From Microbispora bryophytorum (GTDB lineage: Bacteria > Actinomycetota > Actinomycetes > Streptosporangiales > Streptosporangiaceae), in assembly GCF_006874465.1 (NCBI RefSeq), contig NZ_VIRL01000008.1, forward strand, positions 186,001-250,000: a stretch of DNA of 64,000 bases. Reading direction: 5' to 3'. Within the stretch, counting starts at the first letter, position 1. Each line of letters starts with the position of its first letter. This document shows, one piece after another, positions 1-8,031 of the stretch. A program made the translations under genes and the position numbers. Under the pieces are notes generated by a model. That model saw only the letters and a program-made list of their open reading frames with translations, made no database searches and had not been told where the DNA came from.

Positions 1-490
1 GGCCGAGTCCCTGCGCCAGTCGCCGGGCCACGACCGGCAGCGCCGCGCGCAGGTGTTCGGCACGCAGGAGGAGGCGGGCCGTCCTGGCGCTGAGGTCGGC
101 CTCGCGGCGGCGTTCCTCCGCCTCGACGACCAACGTTCGCATCAGCGCGGCGGCGGCGCTGACCAGCAGCGCGACGACCAGGAAGATCACCAGCGGCACC
201 CATGTCCACGTGCTGAAGATGCTGACCACGTGGACGGGCGGGACCTGGAAGAAGTCGTAGAGCAGGGCGCTGGCCAGGGCGGTGATCACGCCGAGTCTCA
301 TGCCCCAGAGGAACGCGACCACGAGAACGCCGACCAGATAGACTGCGTGCAGGGCGTTGCGGGGCGCCACCTGCGCCAGTGCAAAGGCTATGAACGTCTC
401 GGCTGCTACGCATGCGGCGCCTGTCAGGATGCCCCACAGGAGGGGCGGGCGGCCCGCGCGTAGCAGCAACGACAGCAACCGCGCGCGCAC
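1..490 (-). CDS. Sensor histidine kinase with DUF4118 (KdpD-like) membrane domain, partial
   Basis: The gene runs off the left edge, so only the N-terminal 163 residues are visible. They form a hydrophobic region with about four membrane segments. The stretch VAFLWGMRLGVITALASALL followed by YDFFQVPP matches the DUF4118 membrane domain of KdpD-like sensor kinases. After the last segment comes a charged helix (VEAEERRREADL) that would lead into cytoplasmic signalling and kinase domains outside the window. The GTG at 490 is the first usable start after an in-frame stop; no strong ribosome site precedes it. It is divergent from the LuxR-type response regulator at 596, which could be its partner. 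The kinase assignment is inferred, since the catalytic domains are not in view. Confidence 0.8.
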   Translation of the reverse strand, partial: MRARLLSLLLRAGRPPLLWGILTGAACVAAETFIAFALAQVAPRNALHAVYLVGVLVVAFLWGMRLGVITALASALLYDFFQVPPVHVVSIFSTWTWVPLVIFLVVALLVSAAAALMRTLVVEAEERRREADLSARTARLLLRAEHLRAALPVVARRLAQGLG

Positions 491-595
491 AAGGCCACAC
501 TACTCTCACAGGACCGGTAGAGGTACGGGGGAAAGCCCAGGTCAACGCCGTCGCCCGCCGCGCCGGACCAGCATGCGACGAAGGCGGCAAGAGCG

Positions 596-1255
596 GTGAA
601 CGAGACTCCGACCCGAGTGGTGCTGGCGGACGACGACATCCTGCTGCGTGAGGGGCTGGCCAGCCTGCTGGAGCGCTCGGGGTTCGAGGTCGCCGGCCAG
701 GCGGGGAACGCGGCCGAACTGCTCGCCCTCGTGCGGGAACACCGTCCCGACCTGGCTGTCGTCGACATCCGGATGCCTCCCGGGCACGCGACGGAGGGCG
801 TCGAGGCGGCCAAGGTCATCCGCACGGAGCTCCCCGAGGTGGGCATCCTGCTGCTGTCGGCGCACGTCGAGGTCGATCAGGCGATGGAGCTGCTCGCCAC
901 CGGGCACCGGGTCGGCTACCTGCTCAAGAGCCGGGTGACCGCGGTGTCCGACTTCGTGGAGACGCTCGAACGCATCGTCCACGGCGGATCGGTCGTGGAC
1001 CCCAGCCTTGTGGCCGAGCTGTTCAGCACCCGCCGACGGCAGGATCCGCTGGAGCTGCTCACCCAGCGTGAGCGCGAGGTGCTCTCCCTCATGGCGGAGG
1101 GCCGCTCGAACGCCGGAATCGCGCACAAGCTCTGGATCACGGAGGGCACGGTCGAAAAGCACGTGCGCAGCATCATGTCGAGGCTGCGGCTGCCGGAGAC
1201 GGAGGACGACCATCGCCGCGTGCTCGCGGTGCTCGCGTTCCTCGACGCCCGCTGA
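596..1255 (+). CDS. NarL/LuxR-type two-component response regulator
   Basis: A 219-residue DNA-binding response regulator. The N-terminal receiver domain has the acidic pocket ADDD (residues 11-14), the phosphoacceptor Asp57 in VVDIRMP, Ser88 and Lys110. A LuxR-type helix-turn-helix occupies about residues 154-210 (LTQREREVLSLMAEGRSN then TVEKHVRSIM). The GTG start follows a purine-rich stretch (aaggcggcaagag). The gene is divergent from the DUF4118 sensor kinase to its left, which suggests, but does not prove, a kinase-regulator pair. Its last codons begin a 14-bp tandem repeat that carries further stop codons downstream. Confidence 0.93.
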   Translation: MNETPTRVVLADDDILLREGLASLLERSGFEVAGQAGNAAELLALVREHRPDLAVVDIRMPPGHATEGVEAAKVIRTELPEVGILLLSAHVEVDQAMELLATGHRVGYLLKSRVTAVSDFVETLERIVHGGSVVDPSLVAELFSTRRRQDPLELLTQREREVLSLMAEGRSNAGIAHKLWITEGTVEKHVRSIMSRLRLPETEDDHRRVLAVLAFLDAR

Positions 1256-1324
1256 AGGACGCCCGCTGAAGGACCCGCTGAGGGACGCCCGCAGAAGTAC
1301 ACCCGCTGAGGGACGCCTGTTGAG
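1244..1324. repeat. 14-bp tandem repeat spanning a stop codon
   Basis: Six degenerate copies of GACGCCCGCTGAAG begin inside the last three codons of the response regulator and continue past its stop. Because the unit contains TGA, several copies repeat the stop codon. The period (14) is not a multiple of three, as expected if the array grew on the untranslated side. Confidence 0.85.
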
Positions 1325-1353
1325 ACCGTTCCGATGTTGCCCGCGCGACCGGT

Positions 1354-1725
1354 TCAGGCGTCCGCGCCCCGCAGGATCTCGTCGATGGCCTGTTTCGACA
1401 GGCGCGGTTTCGGCAGGAAGGCGACGGCCGGGCTGGTCGCGATCAGCTCGGCGAAGTCCTGCTCGTCGTGCGTCGAGATCAGGATGATCGGCGGCGGTTC
1501 CCCACCGCCCTCGTCGTACAGTCGCCGGGCCAGGTCGAACCCGCTCTCCCCGCCCAGGTCGATGTCGACCAGCACGACGTCCGGCCGGAGCTCGCCGACC
1601 CGGCCGAGCGCTTCGGCGATCGTGGACGCGACGCCCACGACAGCGACGCCCTCCGCCTCCAGGAACAGGCGGGCGGCCTTTTTGAAGTGGTCGCTGTCGT
1701 CCGCGATCAGACACCGCAGGGGCAC
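1354..1725 (-). CDS. Receiver-only response regulator (CheY-like)
   Basis: A single receiver domain of 123 residues with no output domain. The phosphorylation site is complete: Asp9-Asp10 in IADDS, Asp54 in VLVDIDLGG, Ser84/Thr85 and Lys106 in LPKP. Such stand-alone receivers usually act through protein contacts or phosphorelay. I chose the GTG at 1725, just before the first strand (VPLRCLIADD). An open frame extends further upstream, but that part is compositionally non-coding and overlaps the next gene. It is convergent with the LuxR-type regulator at 596 and divergent from the hydrolase at 1913. Its kinase is not evident in the window apart from the partial one at the left edge. Confidence 0.88.
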   Translation of the reverse strand: MPLRCLIADDSDHFKKAARLFLEAEGVAVVGVASTIAEALGRVGELRPDVVLVDIDLGGESGFDLARRLYDEGGGEPPPIILISTHDEQDFAELIATSPAVAFLPKPRLSKQAIDEILRGADA

Positions 1726-1912
1726 GTCTTCAGAGTGACATCGGAGCGCACCCGCGTCATTGCAGCTAGCTGCTACACAGAGGTGCCGCGGGCACGCCCA
1801 TCGGATGGGGGCTGCCAGCGCAGACGGGGGCCTCCCGGAAGGGCCATCGTGGGAGGTGCCAGCGAGCGACCGCGCGACGGGGAGATCACCCGAGGCCGGG
1901 AAGGAGGCGGCG

Positions 1913-3031
1913 ATGCTGACCGACCGCCACGAGCCGTGGACCGGCCAGGTGTGGAACGGCCAGGCACGGAGTGGCGAGGCAGGGACCGGCCAGGCACGGA
2001 CCGGCCAGGCACGGGAGGCAGGCACCGGCCAGGCAGGGACAGGCGAGGCCACCGGCCGACGCTCGGCCGCCCCGATGCGGGCCGGGCGCGCCGCGGGCCC
2101 GGCCCGGGCCGTCGGCTCGTCCCGGATCGTCGTGGCCGACGACGGAGTGGAGCTGTACGTCACGGTGGACGGTCCCGCCGACGCTGAGACGACCCTGGTG
2201 TTCTGCCACGGGCTGTCCTCGTGCCTGGAGTGCTGGGAGAACCAGCGGACGTTCTTCGCCGGCCGGGCCCGTGTGGTGACGTACGACCAGCGTGGTCACA
2301 ACCGGTCGGGCCGGGGCTGCGCGGGATCGGCCACCGTCGCGCAGCTCGGCCGCGATCTCTGCCGGATCCTCGTCGAGGTCGTCCCGGCGGGACCGGTGAT
2401 CCTGGTGGGACATTCCATGGGCGGCATGGCGATCATGGCGTTGGCGCAGGCCCACCCGGAGCTGTTCGGCCGGCGCATCGCGGGTGTCGCGCTGCTGGCG
2501 ACCTCGGCGGGCGGGCTGGGCGGCGTGACGCTGGGCCTTCCCGCGTGCGGCGCGAGGCTGCTGCGGCCGCTGGTGCCCGCGCTGCTCAGGCTGCTCGGCG
2601 ACGACCCGGCCCGCTCCGGGCGACCTGCCGTGGACGAGCTCGTGCAGCTGCTGGTGCGGCGCTACTCCTACGCCTCGCAGGTGCCGTCGAGCGTGCGGGA
2701 GGCCGCGGTCCGGGTCATCTGCTCCGCCCCGGCGCAGGTGTTCCGGGACTACTACCCGGCCCTGATGACGTACGACGGGTTCGCCGCGCTCGCGGCGCTG
2801 CGGGAGATCCCCATCCTGGTCATGGTCGGCCGCGACGATCTCGTCACGCCGGTCGGGCACAGCGAGGCGATCGCGGGCGCCCTGTCCTCGGCCCGCCTCG
2901 TGGTGCTGCCGAAGACCGGCCACAACCTCATGCTCGAACGGCCTCTCGTCGTCAACACCGCACTCGGCCGTCTGTTGCGCGTGGTCACCCGGCCCGAACC
3001 GGCTCTTCGCGAACTGCCCACCGCCTGTTGA
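1913..3031 (+). CDS. Alpha/beta hydrolase with repetitive N-terminal extension
   Basis: A 372-residue alpha/beta-fold hydrolase. The catalytic triad is readable: Ser168 in GHSMGG, Asp308 in VGRDDLVTP and His337 in KTGHNLMLE, with an oxyanion-hole HG at 99-100 (FCHGLSS). The ATG at 1913 follows a clear GGAGG site. Residues of about 10-45 are a low-complexity Gly/Gln/Ala/Thr stretch built from a 15-bp DNA repeat (unit roughly TGQAR); the enzyme fold begins only near residue 70. The substrate is unknown: epoxide hydrolase, esterase and haloperoxidase-like enzymes share this layout. The DUF5999 gene follows after 18 bp and may be co-transcribed. Confidence 0.9.
   Translation: MLTDRHEPWTGQVWNGQARSGEAGTGQARTGQAREAGTGQAGTGEATGRRSAAPMRAGRAAGPARAVGSSRIVVADDGVELYVTVDGPADAETTLVFCHGLSSCLECWENQRTFFAGRARVVTYDQRGHNRSGRGCAGSATVAQLGRDLCRILVEVVPAGPVILVGHSMGGMAIMALAQAHPELFGRRIAGVALLATSAGGLGGVTLGLPACGARLLRPLVPALLRLLGDDPARSGRPAVDELVQLLVRRYSYASQVPSSVREAAVRVICSAPAQVFRDYYPALMTYDGFAALAALREIPILVMVGRDDLVTPVGHSEAIAGALSSARLVVLPKTGHNLMLERPLVVNTALGRLLRVVTRPEPALRELPTAC
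1940..2045. repeat. 15-bp in-frame tandem repeat in hydrolase N-terminus
   Basis: Imperfect copies of ACCGGCCAGGCACGG encode a TGQAR-like peptide repeat ahead of the alpha/beta hydrolase fold. The period is a multiple of three, so copy-number change would keep the reading frame. Confidence 0.85.
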
Positions 3032-3049
3032 AGGATCGAGGTGACACGC

Positions 3050-3244
3050 ATGTGCCCGCACACCCCGCCCTGTCCGTCCGCGTACGCCGCCGACCACGAC
3101 GCCGCCCGTCTCGTGGCCTTCCACCCCGAGCAGGGATGGGGGCTGCTCTGCAACGGTGTCGTGGTGTTCGAGGACACCGGCGAGCTGCTTCCCGACGGCC
3201 GGAGCCTTCTCCCGCACCGGGCCTGCTGTGCGCGGGCCGCGTGA
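3050..3244 (+). CDS. DUF5999 family small protein
   Basis: A 64-residue protein starting MCPHTPPCPSAYAADHDAAR and continuing with HPEQGWGLLCNGVVVFEDTG and ELLPDGR. This is the pattern of the actinomycete DUF5999 family, whose function is unknown. The conserved N-terminal Cys/His residues (C2, H4, C8) could bind metal, but that is only a suggestion. I chose ATG 3050 over GTG 3041 because family members begin at M-C and because gaggtga sits six bases upstream. In actinomycetes these proteins often lie beside RsbW-like ATPases, and here one follows directly. Confidence 0.85.
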   Translation: MCPHTPPCPSAYAADHDAARLVAFHPEQGWGLLCNGVVVFEDTGELLPDGRSLLPHRACCARAA

Positions 3245-3254
3245 CTCGACGGAC

Positions 3255-3761
3255 ATGGCCGCGCTCATCCCCCTGAGGCGGCGGCCGGACGGCGCCATGC
3301 CGGGAGAACGGCACTCGGCGTCCCCGGACGACGCCGCCGACACAGCCGACACAGCCGAAGACGGTGTGCCGGACGTGCGCCGCGCCTCCTGGGTCCTCCC
3401 CATCGCCCCGTCCTCCACGAGCCGGGCGCGCCGCCTCGTCCGCGCCACCCTGCGGGACTGGGCGGGCAGTGTGGACGGCGAGACGCCCGAGGTGGCCGAA
3501 CTGCTCGTCAGCGAGCTGATCGCCAACGTCCTGCGGCACGGGCGGGGGGAACCGGTCCTCACGCTCCTGCTGCAGGACGGTGTCCTGCGGTGCGAGGTCG
3601 AGGACGAGGCCCGCGTTCCAGTGCGGATCCGCGACACGTCACCGGACGAGGAGGAGAGCGGCCGGGGGCTGCTGATCGTCGAATCCCTGTCCCGCTCCTG
3701 GGGCGTATGCCCGACGAGCAGGGGGAAGGCCGTCTGGTTCGAGCTGGCGGTGCGGTGCTAG
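3255..3761 (+). CDS. RsbW-like ATP-binding (anti-sigma-type HATPase) protein
   Basis: A 168-residue protein with a single HATPase_c_2 domain of the RsbW/SpoIIAB type. The N-box is ELIANVLRHG. The later glycine-rich motif ESGRGLLIVESLSRSWGV forms the remainder of the nucleotide site, and the chain ends in a typical KAVWFELAV strand. There are no membrane segments or phosphoacceptor domain. Such proteins usually inhibit a sigma factor or phosphorylate an anti-anti-sigma factor; no partner is adjacent. The first 45 residues are unconserved and acidic. The start is uncertain: ATG 3255 or ATG 3297, neither with a strong ribosome site. It probably shares a transcript with the DUF5999 gene. Confidence 0.85.
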   Translation: MAALIPLRRRPDGAMPGERHSASPDDAADTADTAEDGVPDVRRASWVLPIAPSSTSRARRLVRATLRDWAGSVDGETPEVAELLVSELIANVLRHGRGEPVLTLLLQDGVLRCEVEDEARVPVRIRDTSPDEEESGRGLLIVESLSRSWGVCPTSRGKAVWFELAVRC

Positions 3762-3784
3762 TCCGTGCTGGTCCGGTGCCGGTT

Positions 3785-3952
3785 CTAGCCCCAGTGCGGC
3801 GGGCGTTCCTCCAGCAGGTGGGAGTCGTCGGAGCCGGAGCGCCACTCGCCCCATCCGAGGTCGGTGTCGTCGCTTGTCTGGTCAGGCAGCACCGGCAGCC
3901 CCTCGTCGAAGAGGTCCACCGGACGCATGTCATCCGGATGCTGCACACTCAC
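3785..3952 (-). CDS. Small acidic conserved protein (PVDLFDEG...LLEERPPHW)
   Basis: A 55-residue acidic protein whose core reads RPVDLFDEGLPVLPDQ, then DDTDLGWGEW and LLEERPPHWG at the end. I recognise the pattern from small conserved actinomycete proteins of unknown role. Its codon use and conserved ending make it more convincing than the longer antisense open frame that contains it. Starts GTG 3952 and GTG 3946 are both possible. It is divergent from the STAND ATPase at 4265. No function is known to me. Confidence 0.7.
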   Translation of the reverse strand: MSVQHPDDMRPVDLFDEGLPVLPDQTSDDTDLGWGEWRSGSDDSHLLEERPPHWG

Positions 3953-4264
3953 GCGCGCAATGCTACCGGCTACGCGCCCGGAGCCGCGAACACCCGGAAG
4001 CCACGAACACCGGGAAGCCACGAACGCCGGGAGGCCGCGAACGCCGGGAGGCCGCGAGCACGCTGCCGGGGAGCCGTGGAGTTCCGGAAAGCCGCGGAGC
4101 CGGGGCCACGGCCGTGCGACGGGTTGGGACTCCTTGCCCCGAGGGGAGATCACCCCGTCCCAACGCCGGGCAAACGTCACGCCCGTACCACCGGACAGCC
4201 AACCGCACGCAAAGGTACGATGCGGGAGCAGGGAGCACGCCGGACGAACCCCCCGTGAGGCGGC
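3953..4264. other. 312-bp divergent intergenic region
   Basis: This stretch separates the small acidic protein from the STAND ATPase. It holds the 17-bp tandem repeat array described separately and a less repetitive 190 bp before the ATPase, where its promoter must lie. I see no further gene in it. Confidence 0.6.
3983..4070. repeat. 17-bp intergenic tandem repeat
   Basis: Four close copies and one decayed copy of GCCGCGAACACCGGGAA lie head to tail. The period is not a multiple of three, consistent with its non-coding position. Confidence 0.85.
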
Positions 4265-6373
4265 ATGGCAACGCCAGCAGGATGGCGGCAAGAGGGCAAC
4301 CTGCCCGTGGAGCTGACCAGCTTCGTCGGGCGGACGCGCCTGCTCGCGTCGCTGCGACAGAGACTGCAGGAGCACCGGCTGATCACCGTGACGGGCATCG
4401 GCGGGGTCGGCAAGTCGCGCACCGCGCTGCGTCTCGCGCACCAGGTGCGACAGCGGTACAGGCACGGCGTCTGGTACGTCGAGCTGGCCCGGCTGCAGGA
4501 CCCCGGAATGCTCTATCACACGATCACGGCCGCGCTGGGCATCGCCGACCAGTCTCCGCGCGAAGGGGCGGACACCCTCGCCGAATGGCTGGCCGAACGG
4601 GAGCTCCTGCTCATCCTGGACACCTGCGAGCACCTGGTCGACGCGTGCGCCCATCTCACCCAGAAACTGCTCGACACGGCGCCGCACCTGCGCATCCTCG
4701 CGACGAGCCGGCGGTCGCTCAACGCGCCGGGCGAGTACACGGCCTCCGTGCCGCCGCTGACCCTGCCCGGCGACAACCCCTCGGACAACCCGTTCACCAA
4801 CGAGGCCGTCGAGCTGTTCGGCGCTCGGGCCTCCGCCGTCGTGCCCGACTTCGCGGTGGACGAGGACAACATCACGGCCGTCACCGAGCTGTGCCGCCGC
4901 CTCGACGGGATCCCGCTGGCCATCGAACTGGCCGCCGTGCGCCTGCGCACGCTGTCGGTCGAGCAGATCCTCGCGCTGCTCGCCGACCGGTTCAGCCTGC
5001 TCGCCGGAGCCAGCCGTACGGCGCTGCCGCGCCACCAGACGCTGCGGGCGGCGATCGGCTGGAGCCACGAGCTGTGCGAACCGGCCGAGCGGCTGCTCTG
5101 GGCGCGGCTGTCGGTGTTCGCCGGCGACTTCGAGCTGGAGGCGGCCCGGCACGTCTGCGCCGGCGACGCCCTGCCCTCCGACCGGATCCTCGACGTGATC
5201 GGCGGCCTGGTCGACAAGTCGGTCCTGCTGAGCTTCCCCACCCCGGCCGGTCAGCGCTACCGGCTGATCGACACGCTGCGGCAGTACGGCGGCGAGTGGC
5301 TGGACAAGCTCGGCGAGACGCAGGACCTGCGTCGCCGCCACCGCGACTACTACCTTCAGCTCGCCGAGCGCAGCGAACACTCGTGGTCGGGACCGCGCCA
5401 GGTCCACTGGTACACGCGGATGCGCCAGGAGCACGACAACATCCGCGTCGCCCTCGACTTCTGCCTGTCCACCCCCGGCGAGGAGCAGGTCGGACTCGAG
5501 CTGCTGTCGGCGCTGTGGTTTCTGTGGGTCGCCTGCGGTTTCGCCCGTGAGGGCGTGATCTATCTGGAGCGAGCGCTCAAGGCCATCTCCGCGCCCAGCA
5601 GGGAACGCTGCAAGGCCCTGTGGGTGCTGGCCTACATCCGCAGCGCCCAGGGCGACATGGCGGGCGCGCTCGCCGCGGCCGAGCAGTGCAGCACCGACGC
5701 GGTGCGCGTGGGCGACTCGGGCGCGGTGCTGCTCTCGACCAAGATGCAGGGCACCGCGGCCATGCTGCAGGGCGACGCGAAGAAGGCGACCGCGCTGCTC
5801 GGCGTCGCGATCGAGTTCCACCGCGGCGGCCGGGAGCTGAACCCGGGCCTGCTGCCGGCGATCGTCGAGCTGTCCATGGTGCTGCTCGCGCAGGGCGAGT
5901 TCGAGGAGGCGGAGACGCTGCTGGTCGACTGTCTTCAGGTCTGCCAGGAGCGCGGCGAGCTGTGGCTGCGGTCCTACGCCTGGTACGTCTCCTCCCTCGT
6001 CCACCGGGCGACCGGCAGGCGTGACGAGGCGCTGGTGGCGTGCAAGGAGGCGCTGCGCATCAAGCAGCACTTCCACGACGTGCTCGGGATCGTCCTGTGC
6101 GTGGACAACCTCGCGACCCTGAACCTCCAGGCCGGTGAGCCGGAACGGACGGCGACCCTCCTCGGGGCCGCCCAGTCCAACTGGCGGACCTTCGGGCTGC
6201 CCCAGTTCGGGTCGCCGTTCTTCACGACCGAGCACGAGCAGTGCGTCAAGGAGTGCAAGAAGCTGATCGGCGATGCCGTCTACGACGAGGCGTACACCGC
6301 CGGGACCCGGTTCAGCCTGGGCGACCTCGTCGAGTACGCGCTGGACGACCTCGACGACTTCCACCTGGACTGA
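4265..6373 (+). CDS. STAND (NB-ARC/TPR) ATPase lacking a DNA-binding domain
   Basis: A 702-residue signal-transduction ATPase. A short N-terminus (NLPVELTSFVGR) leads into an NB-ARC-type NTPase with Walker A GIGGVGKS (residues 44-51), Walker B LLLILDTCEH near residue 115 and a sensor arginine in ILATSRRSL. The winged-helix part (LPRHQTLRAAIGWSHELC) follows, and residues of about 400-650 are helical TPR-like repeats. Relatives carry an N-terminal SARP or C-terminal LuxR DNA-binding domain; this one has neither, so it probably acts through a partner protein. The ATG at 4265 has ggcgg upstream. It ends in an acidic tail (YALDDLDDFHLD). Confidence 0.88.
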   Translation: MATPAGWRQEGNLPVELTSFVGRTRLLASLRQRLQEHRLITVTGIGGVGKSRTALRLAHQVRQRYRHGVWYVELARLQDPGMLYHTITAALGIADQSPREGADTLAEWLAERELLLILDTCEHLVDACAHLTQKLLDTAPHLRILATSRRSLNAPGEYTASVPPLTLPGDNPSDNPFTNEAVELFGARASAVVPDFAVDEDNITAVTELCRRLDGIPLAIELAAVRLRTLSVEQILALLADRFSLLAGASRTALPRHQTLRAAIGWSHELCEPAERLLWARLSVFAGDFELEAARHVCAGDALPSDRILDVIGGLVDKSVLLSFPTPAGQRYRLIDTLRQYGGEWLDKLGETQDLRRRHRDYYLQLAERSEHSWSGPRQVHWYTRMRQEHDNIRVALDFCLSTPGEEQVGLELLSALWFLWVACGFAREGVIYLERALKAISAPSRERCKALWVLAYIRSAQGDMAGALAAAEQCSTDAVRVGDSGAVLLSTKMQGTAAMLQGDAKKATALLGVAIEFHRGGRELNPGLLPAIVELSMVLLAQGEFEEAETLLVDCLQVCQERGELWLRSYAWYVSSLVHRATGRRDEALVACKEALRIKQHFHDVLGIVLCVDNLATLNLQAGEPERTATLLGAAQSNWRTFGLPQFGSPFFTTEHEQCVKECKKLIGDAVYDEAYTAGTRFSLGDLVEYALDDLDDFHLD

Positions 6374-6467
6374 CCGGGTTGCCTTCTGGACCGGACCTCG
6401 GGCCGGACGGGCTCGACTGCCGGACGGGCTCGACCCGGGCCGGGCGGGCCACCGATGTCACCGGCGG

Positions 6468-7439
6468 TCACTGCCAGGCGCCGACATACCGGGAGCTGGT
6501 CAGCGAGTAGTCCACGCTGCCGCTGATCCAGTACTGCAGGCCGTGCACGTACGCGTCGACGGCGGGCGAGCCGAGCGCCTCCGTGGCCGGGGCGAGCGCC
6601 GCCATCGCGGCGACCGCCTCGTCACGCATCGCTCCGATCCGGTCCATCGCCTCCTGGATCGTGCAGCCGGTGTGCCCGACGAGCACGCTGACGAGGTTGT
6701 TGCGGATGTTCGCCTCACCTCGCTCCTTCGCGTACGAGATGAGGTCGTTGTCCCAGACGACCACGTCGTTGGCGTGCTCGGTCATCTCGTGCACCACCGG
6801 ATGGCGCCACTCGTCCATCGTGAGGCAGACCTCCGCCGCCACGTCGATCAGTGCGAACACGGTGAGCATCGCGCCGGTCCTGCGGCGCATGAAGATGTAG
6901 TCGTCGATCGTGGGAACGACATCGTCCTCGCGGTTGGCGGCCTCCCAGACCTGGGCGGACAGATAGTCCTTGGTGGTCACGCGCCACCGGTCGAGCTGGT
7001 CGGCGGTGCCGTGTTTCCTGATCCGCGTCTTGACGTCGAGGAGCGCACGGGCGAAGACGTTCTCGACCGGTTCGTCTCCTTCGTTGTCCTCGACCACGCT
7101 GTAGAGCTGGGGCAGCGCGCGGGCGATCTCGGCCGCCCGCCGGTCCGACTCGCAGTAGGCGTCGTCGAACGCGAACAGCCACACGCACCAGTCCGTGACG
7201 AGCTGGCACAGCTCCCGGGAAGCGTACGGGTAGGTCCGGGCACCGAGCCATCCATAGCGGGCGAGCCGAAAACGCTCGAGCTGGTCGCCGTCGGCGATCA
7301 TGCCGGAGGCGGTGAGCCAGGCCAGGGTGTCCCGGTTCACCTCGTCGACGTGCGGGTTCACCGCACTCGGGAAGGGGCAGGTGAGCGAGGGAAGGCGGAG
7401 GGGGCGCCCACTGAGGGAATCCGCTTTCGCAGTAGCCAT
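6468..7439 (-). CDS. Class I terpene synthase (sesquiterpene-type)
   Basis: A 323-residue terpene cyclase of the bacterial class I family, expected to ionise farnesyl or a related diphosphate in the cytoplasm. The acidic metal-binding motif is FAFDDAYCES (Asp92, Asp93, Glu97), and the second metal site is NDLISYAKE (Asn231, Ser235, Lys238-Glu239). The diphosphate-sensing Arg185-187 region (RRRTG) and the C-terminal Arg317-Tyr318 pair are present. It is half the length of geosmin synthase and lacks that enzyme's second domain. No prenyltransferase or P450 is adjacent, so the product cannot be named. An AT-rich patch at 7465-7510 lies upstream and probably contains the promoter. Confidence 0.93.
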   Translation of the reverse strand: MATAKADSLSGRPLRLPSLTCPFPSAVNPHVDEVNRDTLAWLTASGMIADGDQLERFRLARYGWLGARTYPYASRELCQLVTDWCVWLFAFDDAYCESDRRAAEIARALPQLYSVVEDNEGDEPVENVFARALLDVKTRIRKHGTADQLDRWRVTTKDYLSAQVWEAANREDDVVPTIDDYIFMRRRTGAMLTVFALIDVAAEVCLTMDEWRHPVVHEMTEHANDVVVWDNDLISYAKERGEANIRNNLVSVLVGHTGCTIQEAMDRIGAMRDEAVAAMAALAPATEALGSPAVDAYVHGLQYWISGSVDYSLTSSRYVGAWQ

Positions 7440-7513
7440 CAGACAAGCATGGTCCTACCAGATGATTGACGCTAGCCATATCATATTTCGGCTATATCGG
7501 CCCGAAATTCGGC

Positions 7514-7915
7514 TCAACCGGATGGACCCTCGATGAGGTCGACGATCTCCCCGTCCCCGAACATGCGCGCGGCGTCGACCGCCGACGGTGTCCCGGCGTA
7601 GCGATCCGCTCCCAGCTCCAGCAGCGCCCGTACGACCGCGGGCTCCTTCTTGAACACCGCACCGGCGAGCGGGGTCTGCCCGCGGTCGTTGGCGAGGTCG
7701 GGGTCCGCGCCCCGCTCGCCCAGGGCGCGCACCGTCGCGGCGTGCCCGTGGTAGGCCGCCAGCATCAGCAGGGTGTCGCCCTTCTGGTTGCGCAGGTTGA
7801 CGGGCACACCCGCGTCGACGTAGGCGCACAGCGCCTCGGTCCGCCCCGATCTCGCGAGATCGAAGAGCCTGGTGGCGAACTCCTCCAGCTCAGGGCCCGG
7901 TTCCATGTTCCCCAT
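7514..7915 (-). CDS. Ankyrin-repeat protein
   Basis: A 133-residue soluble protein made of about three ankyrin repeats: RNQKGDTLLMLAAYHGHAAT, NDRGQTPLAGAVFKK and a less regular third. Consensus features (the G-T/Q-T/P-L-A pattern and a G-A-D turn) are clear. Short ankyrin proteins of this size are common in actinomycetes and presumably mediate protein contacts; the partner is unknown. ATG 7915 and ATG 7906 are both possible starts; neither has a strong ribosome site. It is divergent from the PAC2 gene at 8032. Confidence 0.88.
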   Translation of the reverse strand: MGNMEPGPELEEFATRLFDLARSGRTEALCAYVDAGVPVNLRNQKGDTLLMLAAYHGHAATVRALGERGADPDLANDRGQTPLAGAVFKKEPAVVRALLELGADRYAGTPSAVDAARMFGDGEIVDLIEGPSG

Positions 7916-8031
7916 AGTCCAACGGTAAGGTCGCCGCTACCCCTCCGGAATCGGTCACGCAACAGGCACGGAATCGACCGGGGGTCCCGTAGGTTCAGTA
8001 GGTAAAGGCTTCGTGAGAAAGGCTGGGACAC

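Noticed and set aside
3785-6364. An 859-codon open frame on the minus strand
   Set aside because: All but the last 55 codons are antisense to the STAND ATPase. Only the terminal part, with its own starts and a conserved pattern, was kept as a gene.
6468-7439. Geosmin synthase
   Set aside because: The protein is half the required length and has a single cyclase domain.
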